Below, piece by piece: positions 8,679 through 17,484 of a stretch of 64,000 bases of DNA. The translations under genes and the position numbers were made by a program. The stretch lies in NCBI RefSeq assembly GCF_003688625.1, contig NZ_RCWY01000001.1:806001-870000 (forward strand), in the 5' to 3' direction. Every line of letters starts with the position of its first letter. Within the stretch, counting starts at the first letter, position 1. This stretch comes from Sphingomonas sp. PP-CE-3A-406 (GTDB lineage Bacteria > Pseudomonadota > Alphaproteobacteria > Sphingomonadales > Sphingomonadaceae). A model generated the notes under the pieces. It saw only the letters and a list, made by a program, of their open reading frames with translations, was not told the DNA's origin and made no database searches.

Positions 8679-8834
8679 CCTCCCCTGCAAGGGGAGGGGG
8701 ACCGCCGCGAAGCGGTGGTGGAGGGGGCGTGCCGCGAACGCTGCGTTGCGCTGCTGGCGGCGTACGGCCGGTGATGCGAGCGTGGTGAACCCCCTCCACC
8801 AGCTTCGCTGGTCCCCCTCCCCGTTCCGGGGAGG
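8679..8834. repeat. Palindromic repeat between gspE and gspF
   Basis: Large inverted-arm element. The left arm (8679-8727) begins CCTCCCCTGCAAGGGGAGGG and the right arm (8790-8834) ends TCCCCCTCCCCGTTCCGGGG. Each arm also holds an internal hairpin (CCGCCGCGAAGCGGTGG and CCACCAGCTTCGCTGG). It lies inside the gsp transcription unit. Read on the minus strand, its edge supplies the GGGGAGG ribosome site of gspF. Confidence 0.85.
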
Positions 8835-8846
8835 ATATTTAGGGCG

Positions 8847-10499
8847 TTATGCAACTGCTGTATCCTCGACGACTTCCGTGGTGTCGCGGCGGGATACTCG
8901 GACGGCTTCTTCGGCGGTGGTCTGGCCGGAGAGGACTAGGTCGCGGGCAGACTGTGCCAGGTTTGGCGATTTCGCGAATGCGTGCGCGGTGATTTCCGAT
9001 TCGTGACCGTCGGTGTTAATCAGGCGGCGGATCGTGTCGTCGATGCGAACCGCTTCGAAGACGCCGATGCGGCCCTTGTAGCCGGTCTGGTTGCAGTCTT
9101 CGCAGCCTTGCGCGACGTAGACGATCGCATCCGGGGCGATGCCGAGCAACGGGGCTACCGTGTCCGACGCGGGCACGGCTTTGCGGCACTTCGGGCAGAG
9201 CCGGCGGACGAGGCGCTGGGCGATCACCGCGCGCAGCGTCGAGGCGAGCAGGAAGCTCTCGACCTTCATGTCGCGCATCCGGGTGATCGCGCCGATCGCG
9301 TCGTTGGTGTGGACTGTCGACAGCACGAGATGGCCCGTCAGCGATGCCTGCACCGCGATCTCGGCGGTCTCGCGGTCGCGGATTTCGCCGACCATCACGA
9401 CGTCGGGATCCTGGCGCAGGATCGCGCGCAGCCCTGCCGCGAAGGTGAGGCCGACCTTGGGGTTCACCTGGGTCTGGCCGACGCCGTCGACGGCGTACTC
9501 GACCGGGTCCTCGACGGTGAGGATGTTGCGGCTGCCGTCGTTGAGCAGGCGGAGCGCGGCATAGAGCGAGGTGGTCTTGCCCGAGCCGGTCGGCCCGGTG
9601 ACGAGGATGATGCCGTTGGGCTCGCTCAGCGCTTCGTTGAGCAGCGCGAACAGCGCAGGCGGCAGGCCGAGCGCTTCGAGGTCGATGCCCGCGTTCTCCT
9701 TGTCGAGGATACGCAGCACCACGCGCTCGCCTGCCCGCGACGGCAGCGTCGAGACGCGGACGTCGAGCAGCTTGCCGCCGAGTGTCAGCCCCATGCGGCC
9801 GTCCTGCGGCACTCGTCGTTCGGCGATGTCGAGGCGGGCCATCACCTTGATGCGGCTGACGACCACGGGCGCGACGTTGGGCGGCATCCGCAGCGTTTCG
9901 CGCAGCACGCCGTCGATGCGCATGCGGACGACGAGGCCGGACTCGTACGGCTCGATATGGATGTCGGACACGCCGTTACGCGCGGCGTCGGCGATGATGC
10001 CGTTGATGAGACGGATAGCGGGGGCATCGTCGGCGGTGTCGAGCAGGTCCTCCGCCGTGGGCATGTCACCGGCGAGCAGGTCGAGTTCGTCGCCCATGCC
10101 GACTGCGGCAAGCGCGTTGGCCTGGCCGTCCATCGCGTAGATGTTCGACAGGAGTCGGTCGAAGGCAATCTGTTCGACGAAGGTTACGTCGAACGGGCGG
10201 GCGAGGTAGCGGCGGAGTTCGAGCAGGACTTTGGGATCGGCGCCGGCGCGCATCGCGATGGTGAGGTGGGAATCGGTGTCGGTGTGGTCGACTACGACGC
10301 CGAACTTTCTGGCGAAGGCGTAGGGGATGGTGATCTGGGGGAGTTCACTGCTCCCCTCCCGCTCGCGGGAGGGGTTGGGGGAGGGAATGACATACCCCTC
10401 GATCGCGTCGCCCGTGATCGAGGCAGGCCCTCCCCCGACCCCTCCCGCAAGCGGAAGGGGAGAAGCAGCGTCGATCTCGTGGCCTTCGCGGATGATCAT
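8847..10499 (-). CDS. gspE: Type II secretion ATPase GspE with in-frame repeat insertion
   Basis: A cytoplasmic hexameric ATPase that powers the T2SS. In the 550 residues, Walker A is GPTGSGKT (302-309), the Walker B/Asp box is around DPDVVMVGEIRD (364-375), the His box is near 396 and the zinc site is CPKC (435-438) with CEDC (466-469). The ATG at 10499 overlaps the gspD stop (ATGA), fixing the start. Residues about 12-51 are encoded by a palindromic repeat (10351-10462) that elsewhere is intergenic. The normal N-terminal domain then begins near LPQITIPYAFARKFG. The reading frame stays intact, so the protein is probably functional with an added low-complexity N-terminal segment. Confidence 0.95.
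   Translation of the reverse strand: MIIREGHEIDAASPLPLAGGVGGGPASITGDAIEGYVIPSPNPSREREGSSELPQITIPYAFARKFGVVVDHTDTDSHLTIAMRAGADPKVLLELRRYLARPFDVTFVEQIAFDRLLSNIYAMDGQANALAAVGMGDELDLLAGDMPTAEDLLDTADDAPAIRLINGIIADAARNGVSDIHIEPYESGLVVRMRIDGVLRETLRMPPNVAPVVVSRIKVMARLDIAERRVPQDGRMGLTLGGKLLDVRVSTLPSRAGERVVLRILDKENAGIDLEALGLPPALFALLNEALSEPNGIILVTGPTGSGKTTSLYAALRLLNDGSRNILTVEDPVEYAVDGVGQTQVNPKVGLTFAAGLRAILRQDPDVVMVGEIRDRETAEIAVQASLTGHLVLSTVHTNDAIGAITRMRDMKVESFLLASTLRAVIAQRLVRRLCPKCRKAVPASDTVAPLLGIAPDAIVYVAQGCEDCNQTGYKGRIGVFEAVRIDDTIRRLINTDGHESEITAHAFAKSPNLAQSARDLVLSGQTTAEEAVRVSRRDTTEVVEDTAVA
10351..10462. repeat. Palindromic repeat inserted in the gspE coding region
   Basis: Inverted arms CTCCCCTCCCGCTCGCGGGA (from 10351) and CCTCCCGCAAGCGGAAGGGG (ending about 10460) surround a core that itself contains CTCGATC/GATCGAG. 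The same arms occur in the non-coding element between ilvB and ilvN (57107-57208). Here the element is translated in frame as about 40 residues of GspE. Confidence 0.9.
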
Positions 10500-12715
10500 T
10501 TCTTGGGTCGCACGACCATCGTCGAGGTGCGGACCGGCACCGCGATGCGCGGGTCTTCGATGTTGCCGGGGATCGGTGCGCTCGGGATCGGCGGGGCTGC
10601 GCCCATGTAGTCGCGGACGAGCTGGTCGATCGAAGGCTCCGCGCCCGGCTCCTGCAGGCCCTGCTGCAGGCGGACATAGCCATAGCGCTGCTCGGTCAGC
10701 TTGCGGCTATCCTCGGCAGTGCGCAGGATCGTCGGGCGGATGAAGATCATCAGGTTGGTCTTCGACCGCTGTTTCGCCTTCGACGTGAACAGATGGCCGA
10801 GCACGGGGATGTCGCCGAGCAGCGGGATCTTCTCGATCGTGCGGCGTTCGTTGTCGTCGAGCAGGCCGCTAATCACCGCGATCTGACCGTCGTCGACGGT
10901 GCGGACGGTCTCGACCTCGCGCTTGTTGAGGATCAGGTCGCTGTTGTCGCTCGACACCGGCCCGGCGATCGAACTGACTTCGAGGCGCAGGTTGAGCTTC
11001 ACGGTACCACTCGAGTTCACCTGCGGGCGGACGGTCAGCTCGATGCCGACATTCTGGCGCTGCGTGGTGCGGAACGCGTTGTCGAAATTGGTGCTGAGCG
11101 CCTGCCCCGTGGTGATCGGGATTTCCTGCCCGACGAGGCTGTGTGCCTCCTGGTTGTCGAGCGTGACGAGATGCGGGACCTGGAGCAGGTTCGAGGTCGT
11201 GTCGCTCTTCACCGCGTTGATGATCGCGCCGAAGAAGGTGCTGCCGATCTTGCCGCCAAACCCGCCAAAGCCGCCGGTGGCCGCGAGGATCGACGCGATT
11301 GCCGACTGCTGCAGCGCGTCCGCCGCGGCATTGGGGGTGTTCGTTTCGGTGCGCGTGCCATCGGGCGCGACGACCGTCGTGCCGTTGCCACCGATCGAGC
11401 GTGCGCCGATCGCGCCGGCGATCTGGAGGATGTTGGGCGCGGAGTTCGAGAAGGTCGACGCGCCGAACGCGCCACCGCTCGGGTCGCCGACGATGAACTG
11501 CGCACCGAGCGTCCTCGCGGTCGAATCGGAGACCTCGGCAACGATCGCCTCGACCAGCACCTGTTCGCGGCGCGTGTCGAGTTGGCGAACAACCTCGTTC
11601 AGCTGACGCTGGATCTCGGCGGGCGCGGCGATGACGATCGCGTTGGCGCCGGCAAAGCGCGTGACAACCGCGGCGGTCTTGCCGCCTGCCGCGGTGATCG
11701 CAGCTTGGCCGGAGCCGCCGCCCCCGCCGCTCGAAGACGGGCCCGACTGCGGGATCTGTGGTTGCGAGAAGTTCGACTGGCCGCCGGACGCACCGTTGGT
11801 GCTGCTCGACCCGAAATTCGAGCGCGACAAGGCGGTCTGCACGGGCTGTGTCGGAGTCTGGCCGACGAGCTCCTGGAGCACCGGCAGCAACTGCTCGGCG
11901 TCGGCGTTCTCAAGGAAGACGACCTTGATCTCGGTACCGTTGCGCGCCTTCTGGTCGAGGTCGGCGGCGACCTGCGCGAGGCGGGCGACGGTGGTCGGAT
12001 CGCCGCGCAGGGCGACGGCGTTCGACCCCTCGACCGCGACGACCGATGCGCTCGGACCGGCGGCGGCACCACCGCCCTGCCCGCCTTGACCGCCCCCAGT
12101 GCCGGTTCCGATCAGCCCCTGGAGCGCAGTCGCGATCTCCTTGGCACTCGCATTCTTGAGGGCGACGACGCGGGTGGAGGATGTGTCGGTGTCGATCCGG
12201 CGAAGGACTTCGCGGATGCGGCGGATGTTGTCGGCGAAATCGACCACGACGAGGCTGTTGCCGCCGCGGTTCGCGCTGACCGAGCCTTGCGCGCTGACCA
12301 GCGGGCGAACCGTCTCGACCGCGGACTGCGCGTCGATCGCGCGGAGGCGGATGATCTCGGTGACGTAGCTGTTGCGTGCGGCACCCGCGACGCCAATCCT
12401 GCTCGGCTGCGACGCGGCGTTGTCGAGCGGCTGGACGCGGAACGCGCCGCCCGAGGTCGGCACCGCGACGAGGCCATTGGCGCGCAACGTCGAGAGGAAG
12501 ATCTCGAAATATTCGGAGCGCGACAGCGGGCGATCGGTGACCACCGTCACCTTGCCGGCGACGCGGTTGTCGATGATGAACGTGCGCCCGGTGACCTTGG
12601 CGGCGTCGGCGATGAACGCGCGGATGTCGGCATCGCGGACGTTCAGCGTGGTCTGCGCATGAACGCCGGCCGCGAGTGCGAGCGCCACGACGGGACCGAG
12701 AAACAGTTTTTTCAT
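10496..12715 (-). CDS. gspD: Type II secretion outer-membrane secretin GspD
   Basis: A 739-residue secretin forming the outer-membrane channel. It starts with a signal peptide (MKKLFLGPVVALALAAGVHA), followed by the N0 domain (TTLNVRDADIRAFIADAAKVTG) and N1-N3 repeats. A Ser/Gly-rich linker lies inside N3 (about 300-345). The C-terminal secretin domain has the typical EAIVAEVS and PHLVTLDNQEAHSLVGQEIPI blocks. The ATG at 12715 overlaps the gspC stop (ATGA). No pilotin (GspS) gene is visible nearby. The family call is secure. Confidence 0.97.
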   Translation of the reverse strand: MKKLFLGPVVALALAAGVHAQTTLNVRDADIRAFIADAAKVTGRTFIIDNRVAGKVTVVTDRPLSRSEYFEIFLSTLRANGLVAVPTSGGAFRVQPLDNAASQPSRIGVAGAARNSYVTEIIRLRAIDAQSAVETVRPLVSAQGSVSANRGGNSLVVVDFADNIRRIREVLRRIDTDTSSTRVVALKNASAKEIATALQGLIGTGTGGGQGGQGGGAAAGPSASVVAVEGSNAVALRGDPTTVARLAQVAADLDQKARNGTEIKVVFLENADAEQLLPVLQELVGQTPTQPVQTALSRSNFGSSSTNGASGGQSNFSQPQIPQSGPSSSGGGGGSGQAAITAAGGKTAAVVTRFAGANAIVIAAPAEIQRQLNEVVRQLDTRREQVLVEAIVAEVSDSTARTLGAQFIVGDPSGGAFGASTFSNSAPNILQIAGAIGARSIGGNGTTVVAPDGTRTETNTPNAAADALQQSAIASILAATGGFGGFGGKIGSTFFGAIINAVKSDTTSNLLQVPHLVTLDNQEAHSLVGQEIPITTGQALSTNFDNAFRTTQRQNVGIELTVRPQVNSSGTVKLNLRLEVSSIAGPVSSDNSDLILNKREVETVRTVDDGQIAVISGLLDDNERRTIEKIPLLGDIPVLGHLFTSKAKQRSKTNLMIFIRPTILRTAEDSRKLTEQRYGYVRLQQGLQEPGAEPSIDQLVRDYMGAAPPIPSAPIPGNIEDPRIAVPVRTSTMVVRPKK

Positions 12716-13530
12716 TGGGGTGGCGCGATCGTGATGGCGAGCGGCAGGGTATCCTGGCCGCGTTCTACGGTAATGGGGACGTTGCCGCCGCCCGCGAAAT
12801 CCTTGGCGATGCGGTCGAGATCGCCGGGGCCGGAAACCGGCCGCCCGCCGATCGAGGTGACGACGTCGCCGTCCTTGAGCCCGGCGGACCGGAACGCGTT
12901 GCCCAAGCCCTGCGACCGGACGGTGAGCCCGCTGATGCGGCCGCCGTCGATGCGGGGGATGAAGCCGATCTCGCTCCGCAACTGCGCGACGGGGATGCCG
13001 ACCGCCGGGGATGCCGCGCCACCGGGGGGCGCTCCGGGCACGACCGGGGTGACGGCGCCTGACTGGTCGAGGAACAGGTCTTCGTCGGCGCCACCGCGGT
13101 CGATCGTGACATGATCGAACGCGACCGCCTTCAGGCGTACGCCGGGCTGGATCTCGTCGCCGACCGCGACGCTTTGCTGGAGGCCGTCGGGACCGGCGAT
13201 GATCGCGGAGTTGCGGCCCATCGCCTCGTCGATGCGCGTGCCGAACAGGGTCAGCTGGAGCGACGTGACGGTGGCGGGCGCACCCGCCGCGCCGCCAAGG
13301 CGGAAGAACGGATCGAACCCGCGCAGGATATCGGCGGGTGACCCGACCACCATCGGCGCAGCCGGGCGCCAGTCGCCGAGCGGCGTGATCGGTATCACGA
13401 TCGTCCAAGCCAGCCGGGCGCACTGCGTGGCCAGCCCGGCCAGCAGCGCGAGTTCGACGACACTATAGACATTCACCACCGGCATACGCCGCAAGATACG
13501 GCGCGCCCGCGCGTCCAGCTTCAACCGCAT
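12712..13530 (-). CDS. gspC: Type II secretion protein GspC (PDZ-containing)
   Basis: First gene of the operon. This inner-membrane protein links the platform to the secretin and helps recognise substrate. A basic N-terminus is followed by one membrane helix (VVELALLAGLATQCARLAW), the homology region that contacts GspD, and a C-terminal PDZ domain (LRSEIGFIPRIDGGRISGL through ITVERG). I chose the ATG at 13530 (272 residues) because it follows a GGGTGGG stretch. An in-frame ATG at 13572 would add 14 residues but has no ribosome site. The operon promoter must lie in 13531-13689, shared with the divergent oxygenase gene. Confidence 0.92.
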   Translation of the reverse strand: MRLKLDARARRILRRMPVVNVYSVVELALLAGLATQCARLAWTIVIPITPLGDWRPAAPMVVGSPADILRGFDPFFRLGGAAGAPATVTSLQLTLFGTRIDEAMGRNSAIIAGPDGLQQSVAVGDEIQPGVRLKAVAFDHVTIDRGGADEDLFLDQSGAVTPVVPGAPPGGAASPAVGIPVAQLRSEIGFIPRIDGGRISGLTVRSQGLGNAFRSAGLKDGDVVTSIGGRPVSGPGDLDRIAKDFAGGGNVPITVERGQDTLPLAITIAPPQ

Positions 13531-13689
13531 CCGCGACCCACCCCAATTTCCCGCATCCCGTCGCGTAGGCATGCCATGTTACAATTCCGCGTCAATGGCT
13601 TGCCCGCCGAATATGCGCAATCCGGTGCCGGGCGCGCCGAGATGACGGACAGGGTAGCGCATCGCGTCGGCGATGGGCAGAAGACGCGC

Positions 13690-14346
13690 ATGTCCGATAC
13701 TTCTCCGTCCAGTGGCTCCGGCCTGCCCCCCGCAGCGATCCTGGCGCGGCTGTCCGTGCCCGGCGTGCAGCGCGTACCGAGCCCGAAGCTCGACCTGTTC
13801 GTGCGGCGCGACTTCCTGCCGCCCGACCTGTGCGCGGCGCTGATCGAGCGGATCGACGCGGTACGACGCCCCTCGACGATTTCCGATTCGAACGGTGATG
13901 CGAGCTATCGGACGAGTGAGACGGGCGATCTTTCGCCGCTTGATCCGGTGGCGATCGACGTCGAGCACCGGATCGCGGCGCTGACCGGACTCGACCCGGT
14001 GCACGGCGAGCCGCTGCAGGGCCAACGCTATGCGGTCGGCCAGGAGTTCAAGGGGCATACCGATTATTTCGAGCCGAACGGGGTGGACTATACGCGCTAT
14101 TGCGGCGTCGCGGGGAACAGGACGTGGACCGTCATGATCTACCTGAACCGGCCAGACGCGGGCGGCGCGACGCGCTTCAAGGCGATCGACAAGATCGTCC
14201 AGCCGGAGACGGGCAAGCTGCTCGCGTGGAACAACCGGCGAGCGGATGGCAGCCTCAACCCTGCGACGCTGCATCACGGGATGAAGGTACGGTCGGGGGT
14301 CAAGTATGTGATCACCAAATGGTTTCGCGAGAAGGCATGGGGCTAG
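13690..14346 (+). CDS. 2OG-Fe(II) oxygenase, prolyl-4-hydroxylase type
   Basis: A 218-residue non-heme iron dioxygenase of the prolyl 4-hydroxylase alpha-subunit family, which hydroxylates a protein or small molecule using 2-oxoglutarate. The facial triad is visible as His123-x-Asp125 (GHTDYF) and a distal His in TLHHGMKV (195/196), with a 2-oxoglutarate-binding Lys205. I chose the ATG at 13690 (MSDTSPSS). A longer frame from 13576 adds 38 unconserved residues. It is divergent from gspC, and its substrate cannot be deduced. An alternative is the PKHD-type hydroxylase branch. Confidence 0.85.
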   Translation: MSDTSPSSGSGLPPAAILARLSVPGVQRVPSPKLDLFVRRDFLPPDLCAALIERIDAVRRPSTISDSNGDASYRTSETGDLSPLDPVAIDVEHRIAALTGLDPVHGEPLQGQRYAVGQEFKGHTDYFEPNGVDYTRYCGVAGNRTWTVMIYLNRPDAGGATRFKAIDKIVQPETGKLLAWNNRRADGSLNPATLHHGMKVRSGVKYVITKWFREKAWG

Positions 14347-14430
14347 GCTGAGCTGAGTAAGGCTTAGCCGGTCAGATCAGGGGCAAGCGGACGTGCCGAG
14401 CGATCTCGATCTCGTCTGAAAAGTTAAGCA

Positions 14431-14533
14431 CCTCCCCGGCGAAGGCCGGGGCCCAATTGGGCAGCGTTGCTAACCGAGGTCGCGCTACGTTACTCGGCGC
14501 TTTCCAATTGGGCCCCGGCCTTCGCCGGGGAGG
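14431..14533. repeat. Family A palindromic (REPIN-like) element, copy 1
   Basis: Two inverted arms, CCCCGGCGAAGGCCGGGG with GCCCAATTGG on the left and the mirror image on the right, flank a core of about 45 bases. Each arm is itself a 7-bp hairpin with a GAAG loop. Other copies are at 19836-19941, 41013-41118, 48721-48824 and 58944-59048. It fills the gap between two convergent genes. Confidence 0.9.
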
Positions 14534-14570
14534 TAGTTACCGACTGGCGGTCACCCGCCGTCAGTCCGCC

Positions 14571-17378
14571 TCAGAACGTCGTGCTGATACCCAGCGTGAA
14601 CACCTGCCCCAGATTATACCGGTTGATGTACACCTTGTTGCCATTCTCGAACGTCTGGCCTTCGCTGAACCGCGTCTTGGTGAGGTTGCGCGCCTCGGCC
14701 TTCACCTCGAATTTGGCACCGCGCAGTTCGATGCCCTGGCGCGCGACGAGATCGAGGCGGATGCCGGGCCTTTCGATGATGTCGGGCAGGAAGCCCGCGC
14801 CGCCGAGGTTGGACGGGCCGCGGTTCGTCACGCGGTCGCTGGCATAATTGAACAGCAGCGTGATCTGCGACAGCCGCTTGGTATCCTCCAGTCCAAGCTG
14901 GACGTTGACCAAGTGATCCGACTGACCGGTGAGCGGCGCGCCGTCACGGAAATTGCCCGTCGCGGGCGCAAACCCGATATCGCACCCCGCGACCTTCGTG
15001 GTCTGGTCGACCACGTTCGGCACGCAGGTGTCGTCCACCGTGATCGACGAGTTCGTATAGGTGTAATTGGCGATGAACAGCAGGCGGCGCGTCGCGAAGA
15101 AATCGCTGCCGAGCGTGTCGAGCGGGACGTATTTCTGGAACTCGACCTCGCCGCCGTACAGCTTGGCCTTGGGCAGATTGGTGAAGCCGGTCTGGAGACG
15201 ATCGTCGGCACCGGTGTAGAAACCGACCTGCTCGATCGGCTTGTCGATCTGCTTGTAGAACGCACCGAGCGTGAAGCGCTGGTCCCGCGCGAAGAACCAC
15301 TCGTACCGCGCATCGAGATTGTACAGCTTGGTATCCTGCAACAGCGGGTTACCGAAGAACAGGCGATCCGATTCGGGATCGCGGAACTGCTGTGGCGCAA
15401 GCTCGCGGAACTGCGGGCGCGAGATCGTCTTCGATCCACTGACGCGAAATTGCATGTCGGGCGCGAAATTCCAGGTCAGCGTGGTAGCCGGCAGGAAATA
15501 GTCGTTCTTCAGGCGCGTCGTCGCGGAATCGATCGGGGTCACCCGCTCGTCCGCCGTCTCGTAGCGGACGCCGATCGTCCCGCGGATACCGTCGGCGACC
15601 TCGGCTTCGGCCTGGACATAGCCTGCATGAATGCGCAGCGACGCGTCATACTGGTACGCGCCGAGCGGGGTGTTGAACTGCAGCTCCAGCGAGTTGTTCG
15701 GATCGTTCGTATCGATCGCGAGCAGATAGTCCGGCCGCAGCAGATTGTAGGGATAGCCCGGCGCCGTGCCACCACCGCGCGGCGTCTGGTAATTGAACTG
15801 AAGGCGCGACGACGTGCGTTTCGTATCCGAATAGAAATAACCGGTCGAAAGCGTCACCGGCCGCGCGGTCGACAGCTTGTAGGCCAGATCGGCCTGCCCG
15901 CTGTAGAGGTCCTCCTTCAGTTCGCTGAAGATGATCGACGCGAACGGCGAGAAGCGCTGGGTCACCTGATAGGCGCCGTTGCACTGCGCGCCCCCGGTGC
16001 CGTTCGGATCCTGCACGGTGATCGGCAGACCCGTCGTGGTGGTGTTCGAGCAGAGGTAATCGAACTGCCGCTCGTACGGCGCGTTGCGCTTCGAATTTGC
16101 GTACGCGCCGCGGACGTCGAGCGTCAGCGCGTCCACCGGCTTGAACGCGCCGACCAGCTGGGTCTCGAACAACTGGCGTTCGAACCAGTTGGTATTCTGC
16201 TGGAAGCGCAGACCGCTCGAGTTGTTGTAGGTGGTCGCCGCCGATCCGCGCGCCTGCTTGAGCGTATCGTGGATGTAGACGTTGGTGAGCTTGACGCTGT
16301 TCTCGCCGAACTCGTAGCCGATGCCGAGCAGTCCGTTGGCTACCATCCGGTTGTCGGTCAGCAGCGTCTGGAAATCGTTGCGCAGCAAACCCTCGGGCGT
16401 GACCGAATCCTGCTGCGTGATGTTGCGGGTGCGGAAGGTGTTGCTCGCGCTGACCGATGCGATGACGCCGAGCCGGCCGGAGCCGATGTCGAACACCGTA
16501 CCGCCGCTGATCTCGCCCGAGAAATTGGCGGGAAGCTGATTGTTGCGCTGGAGCAGCGAGGTCGAGGCGTTGCTGAGCGTGGCGGCCTGCGCGGCGGAAA
16601 TGTTGCCGTTGCCCTTTGGCGCATCCTTGATGAAGCTCGGCACCTTGCGGGTGCCGTCGTCGTAGCCGATCCAGTCCTTATCACCACCATAATAGGTGTA
16701 GCCGAGCTCGCTGGTCGTCGCGGTGTCGGCCGAAACCGAGCCGCCGAACGACAGGAAGTTCTTGTCCGGGATCGTCTTGGTCGTGAGGTTGATCACGCCG
16801 CCGCCGAATTCGCCGGGATAGTTCACCGAATAGGTCTTCTGGACCAGTGCGGACCCGACGATCGTGGTCGGGAAGATGTCGAGCGGGACCGAACGGCGTA
16901 GCGGCTCGGGGCTCGGCAAGGGCGAACCGTTCAGCAGCGACGACGAGTAGCGATCGCCAAGGCCGCGGACATAGACGAAGCCGTTGCCGACGATGCTGAG
17001 ACCGGTAACGCGCGACAAGGCGCCGGCGATGTCGCCTTCGCCGGTGCGGGCGATGTCCTCGGTCGACAGGACCGATACGACCTGCGGCGTCGCACGGACG
17101 AAATTCGGGATGTTGCGGCCGACGACGACGATGTCCTCGCCGCCATTGGGATCATAGCCAGGCGTCGACACTTCGGCCTGTGCACCTGCGGCCTGTGCAC
17201 CTGCAGCCTGTGGCGCAGACGTGTCCACCGGCGTCGAGGTAGGCCCCGTCGGCGTGGTCGAGGCGGGTGGCGATGCGGCGGGCGCCGGTGCGGCGCCACC
17301 AGTTTGGGCCAGCACCGCGGGCGCGACCAGCTGCGAGGTCAGGAGAAGTAAGGTGGCATAGCCGAAGCGCGTTTGCAT
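14571..17378 (-). CDS. TonB-dependent outer-membrane receptor
   Basis: A 935-residue outer-membrane transporter. It has a signal peptide (about 1-25, ending VLAQ), a Pro/Ala/Thr-rich linker, a plug domain (around ALSRVTGLSIVGNGFVYVRG and GGGVINLTTKTIPDK) and a 22-strand barrel ending in Phe (QVFTLGISTTF), the usual outer-membrane terminus. The substrate is unknown. It lies 106 bases downstream of the lipoprotein gene at 17485-19113 and is probably cotranscribed with it from the Pho-box promoter, with a hairpin in the gap. By position it is the counterpart of the receptor beside elpS and the T2SS cluster in Caulobacter; a role under phosphate limitation is inferred. Confidence 0.9.
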   Translation of the reverse strand: MQTRFGYATLLLLTSQLVAPAVLAQTGGAAPAPAASPPASTTPTGPTSTPVDTSAPQAAGAQAAGAQAEVSTPGYDPNGGEDIVVVGRNIPNFVRATPQVVSVLSTEDIARTGEGDIAGALSRVTGLSIVGNGFVYVRGLGDRYSSSLLNGSPLPSPEPLRRSVPLDIFPTTIVGSALVQKTYSVNYPGEFGGGVINLTTKTIPDKNFLSFGGSVSADTATTSELGYTYYGGDKDWIGYDDGTRKVPSFIKDAPKGNGNISAAQAATLSNASTSLLQRNNQLPANFSGEISGGTVFDIGSGRLGVIASVSASNTFRTRNITQQDSVTPEGLLRNDFQTLLTDNRMVANGLLGIGYEFGENSVKLTNVYIHDTLKQARGSAATTYNNSSGLRFQQNTNWFERQLFETQLVGAFKPVDALTLDVRGAYANSKRNAPYERQFDYLCSNTTTTGLPITVQDPNGTGGAQCNGAYQVTQRFSPFASIIFSELKEDLYSGQADLAYKLSTARPVTLSTGYFYSDTKRTSSRLQFNYQTPRGGGTAPGYPYNLLRPDYLLAIDTNDPNNSLELQFNTPLGAYQYDASLRIHAGYVQAEAEVADGIRGTIGVRYETADERVTPIDSATTRLKNDYFLPATTLTWNFAPDMQFRVSGSKTISRPQFRELAPQQFRDPESDRLFFGNPLLQDTKLYNLDARYEWFFARDQRFTLGAFYKQIDKPIEQVGFYTGADDRLQTGFTNLPKAKLYGGEVEFQKYVPLDTLGSDFFATRRLLFIANYTYTNSSITVDDTCVPNVVDQTTKVAGCDIGFAPATGNFRDGAPLTGQSDHLVNVQLGLEDTKRLSQITLLFNYASDRVTNRGPSNLGGAGFLPDIIERPGIRLDLVARQGIELRGAKFEVKAEARNLTKTRFSEGQTFENGNKVYINRYNLGQVFTLGISTTF

Positions 17379-17413
17379 GGCCGAATATCCAGATCAGGGG
17401 TCTATGGGCGAAT

Positions 17414-17442
17414 GCCGGGGCGGTCTTTGGAACCACCCCGGC
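17414..17442 (-). promoter_or_regulatory. Intercistronic hairpin between lipoprotein and receptor genes
   Basis: An 11-bp inverted repeat (GCCGGGGTGGT/ACCGCCCCGGC on the minus strand, one mismatch) with a 7-base loop, located 43 bases after the lipoprotein stop. No T-run follows, so it is more likely a 3'-end stabiliser or partial attenuator than a full terminator. It could set lipoprotein expression above receptor expression. Confidence 0.55.
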
Positions 17443-17484
17443 ATCGCTGCTCACATCATCGACTGCGGAGAGCCGACCGGAGGC

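Noticed and set aside
10793..13114. 773-codon plus-strand frame opposite gspD/gspC
   Set aside because: Antisense shadow of the secretin gene; no family features.
2204..13572. Missing gspO prepilin peptidase within the operon
   Set aside because: Not a defect: many genomes keep the shared prepilin peptidase (pilD/gspO) elsewhere; it simply is not in this window.
13531..13689. Second Pho box in the gspC/oxygenase divergent region
   Set aside because: Only single CCGTCAT-like and CTGTCC words, no 11-bp-phased pair, so direct PhoB control of gspC is not supported by sequence here.
14457..16901. Open frame of 814 codons on the plus strand opposite the TonB receptor
   Set aside because: It mirrors the receptor codons: Arg/Gly/Val/Ile-rich composition with no domain or signal. 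High GC with strong codon bias leaves long empty antisense frames.
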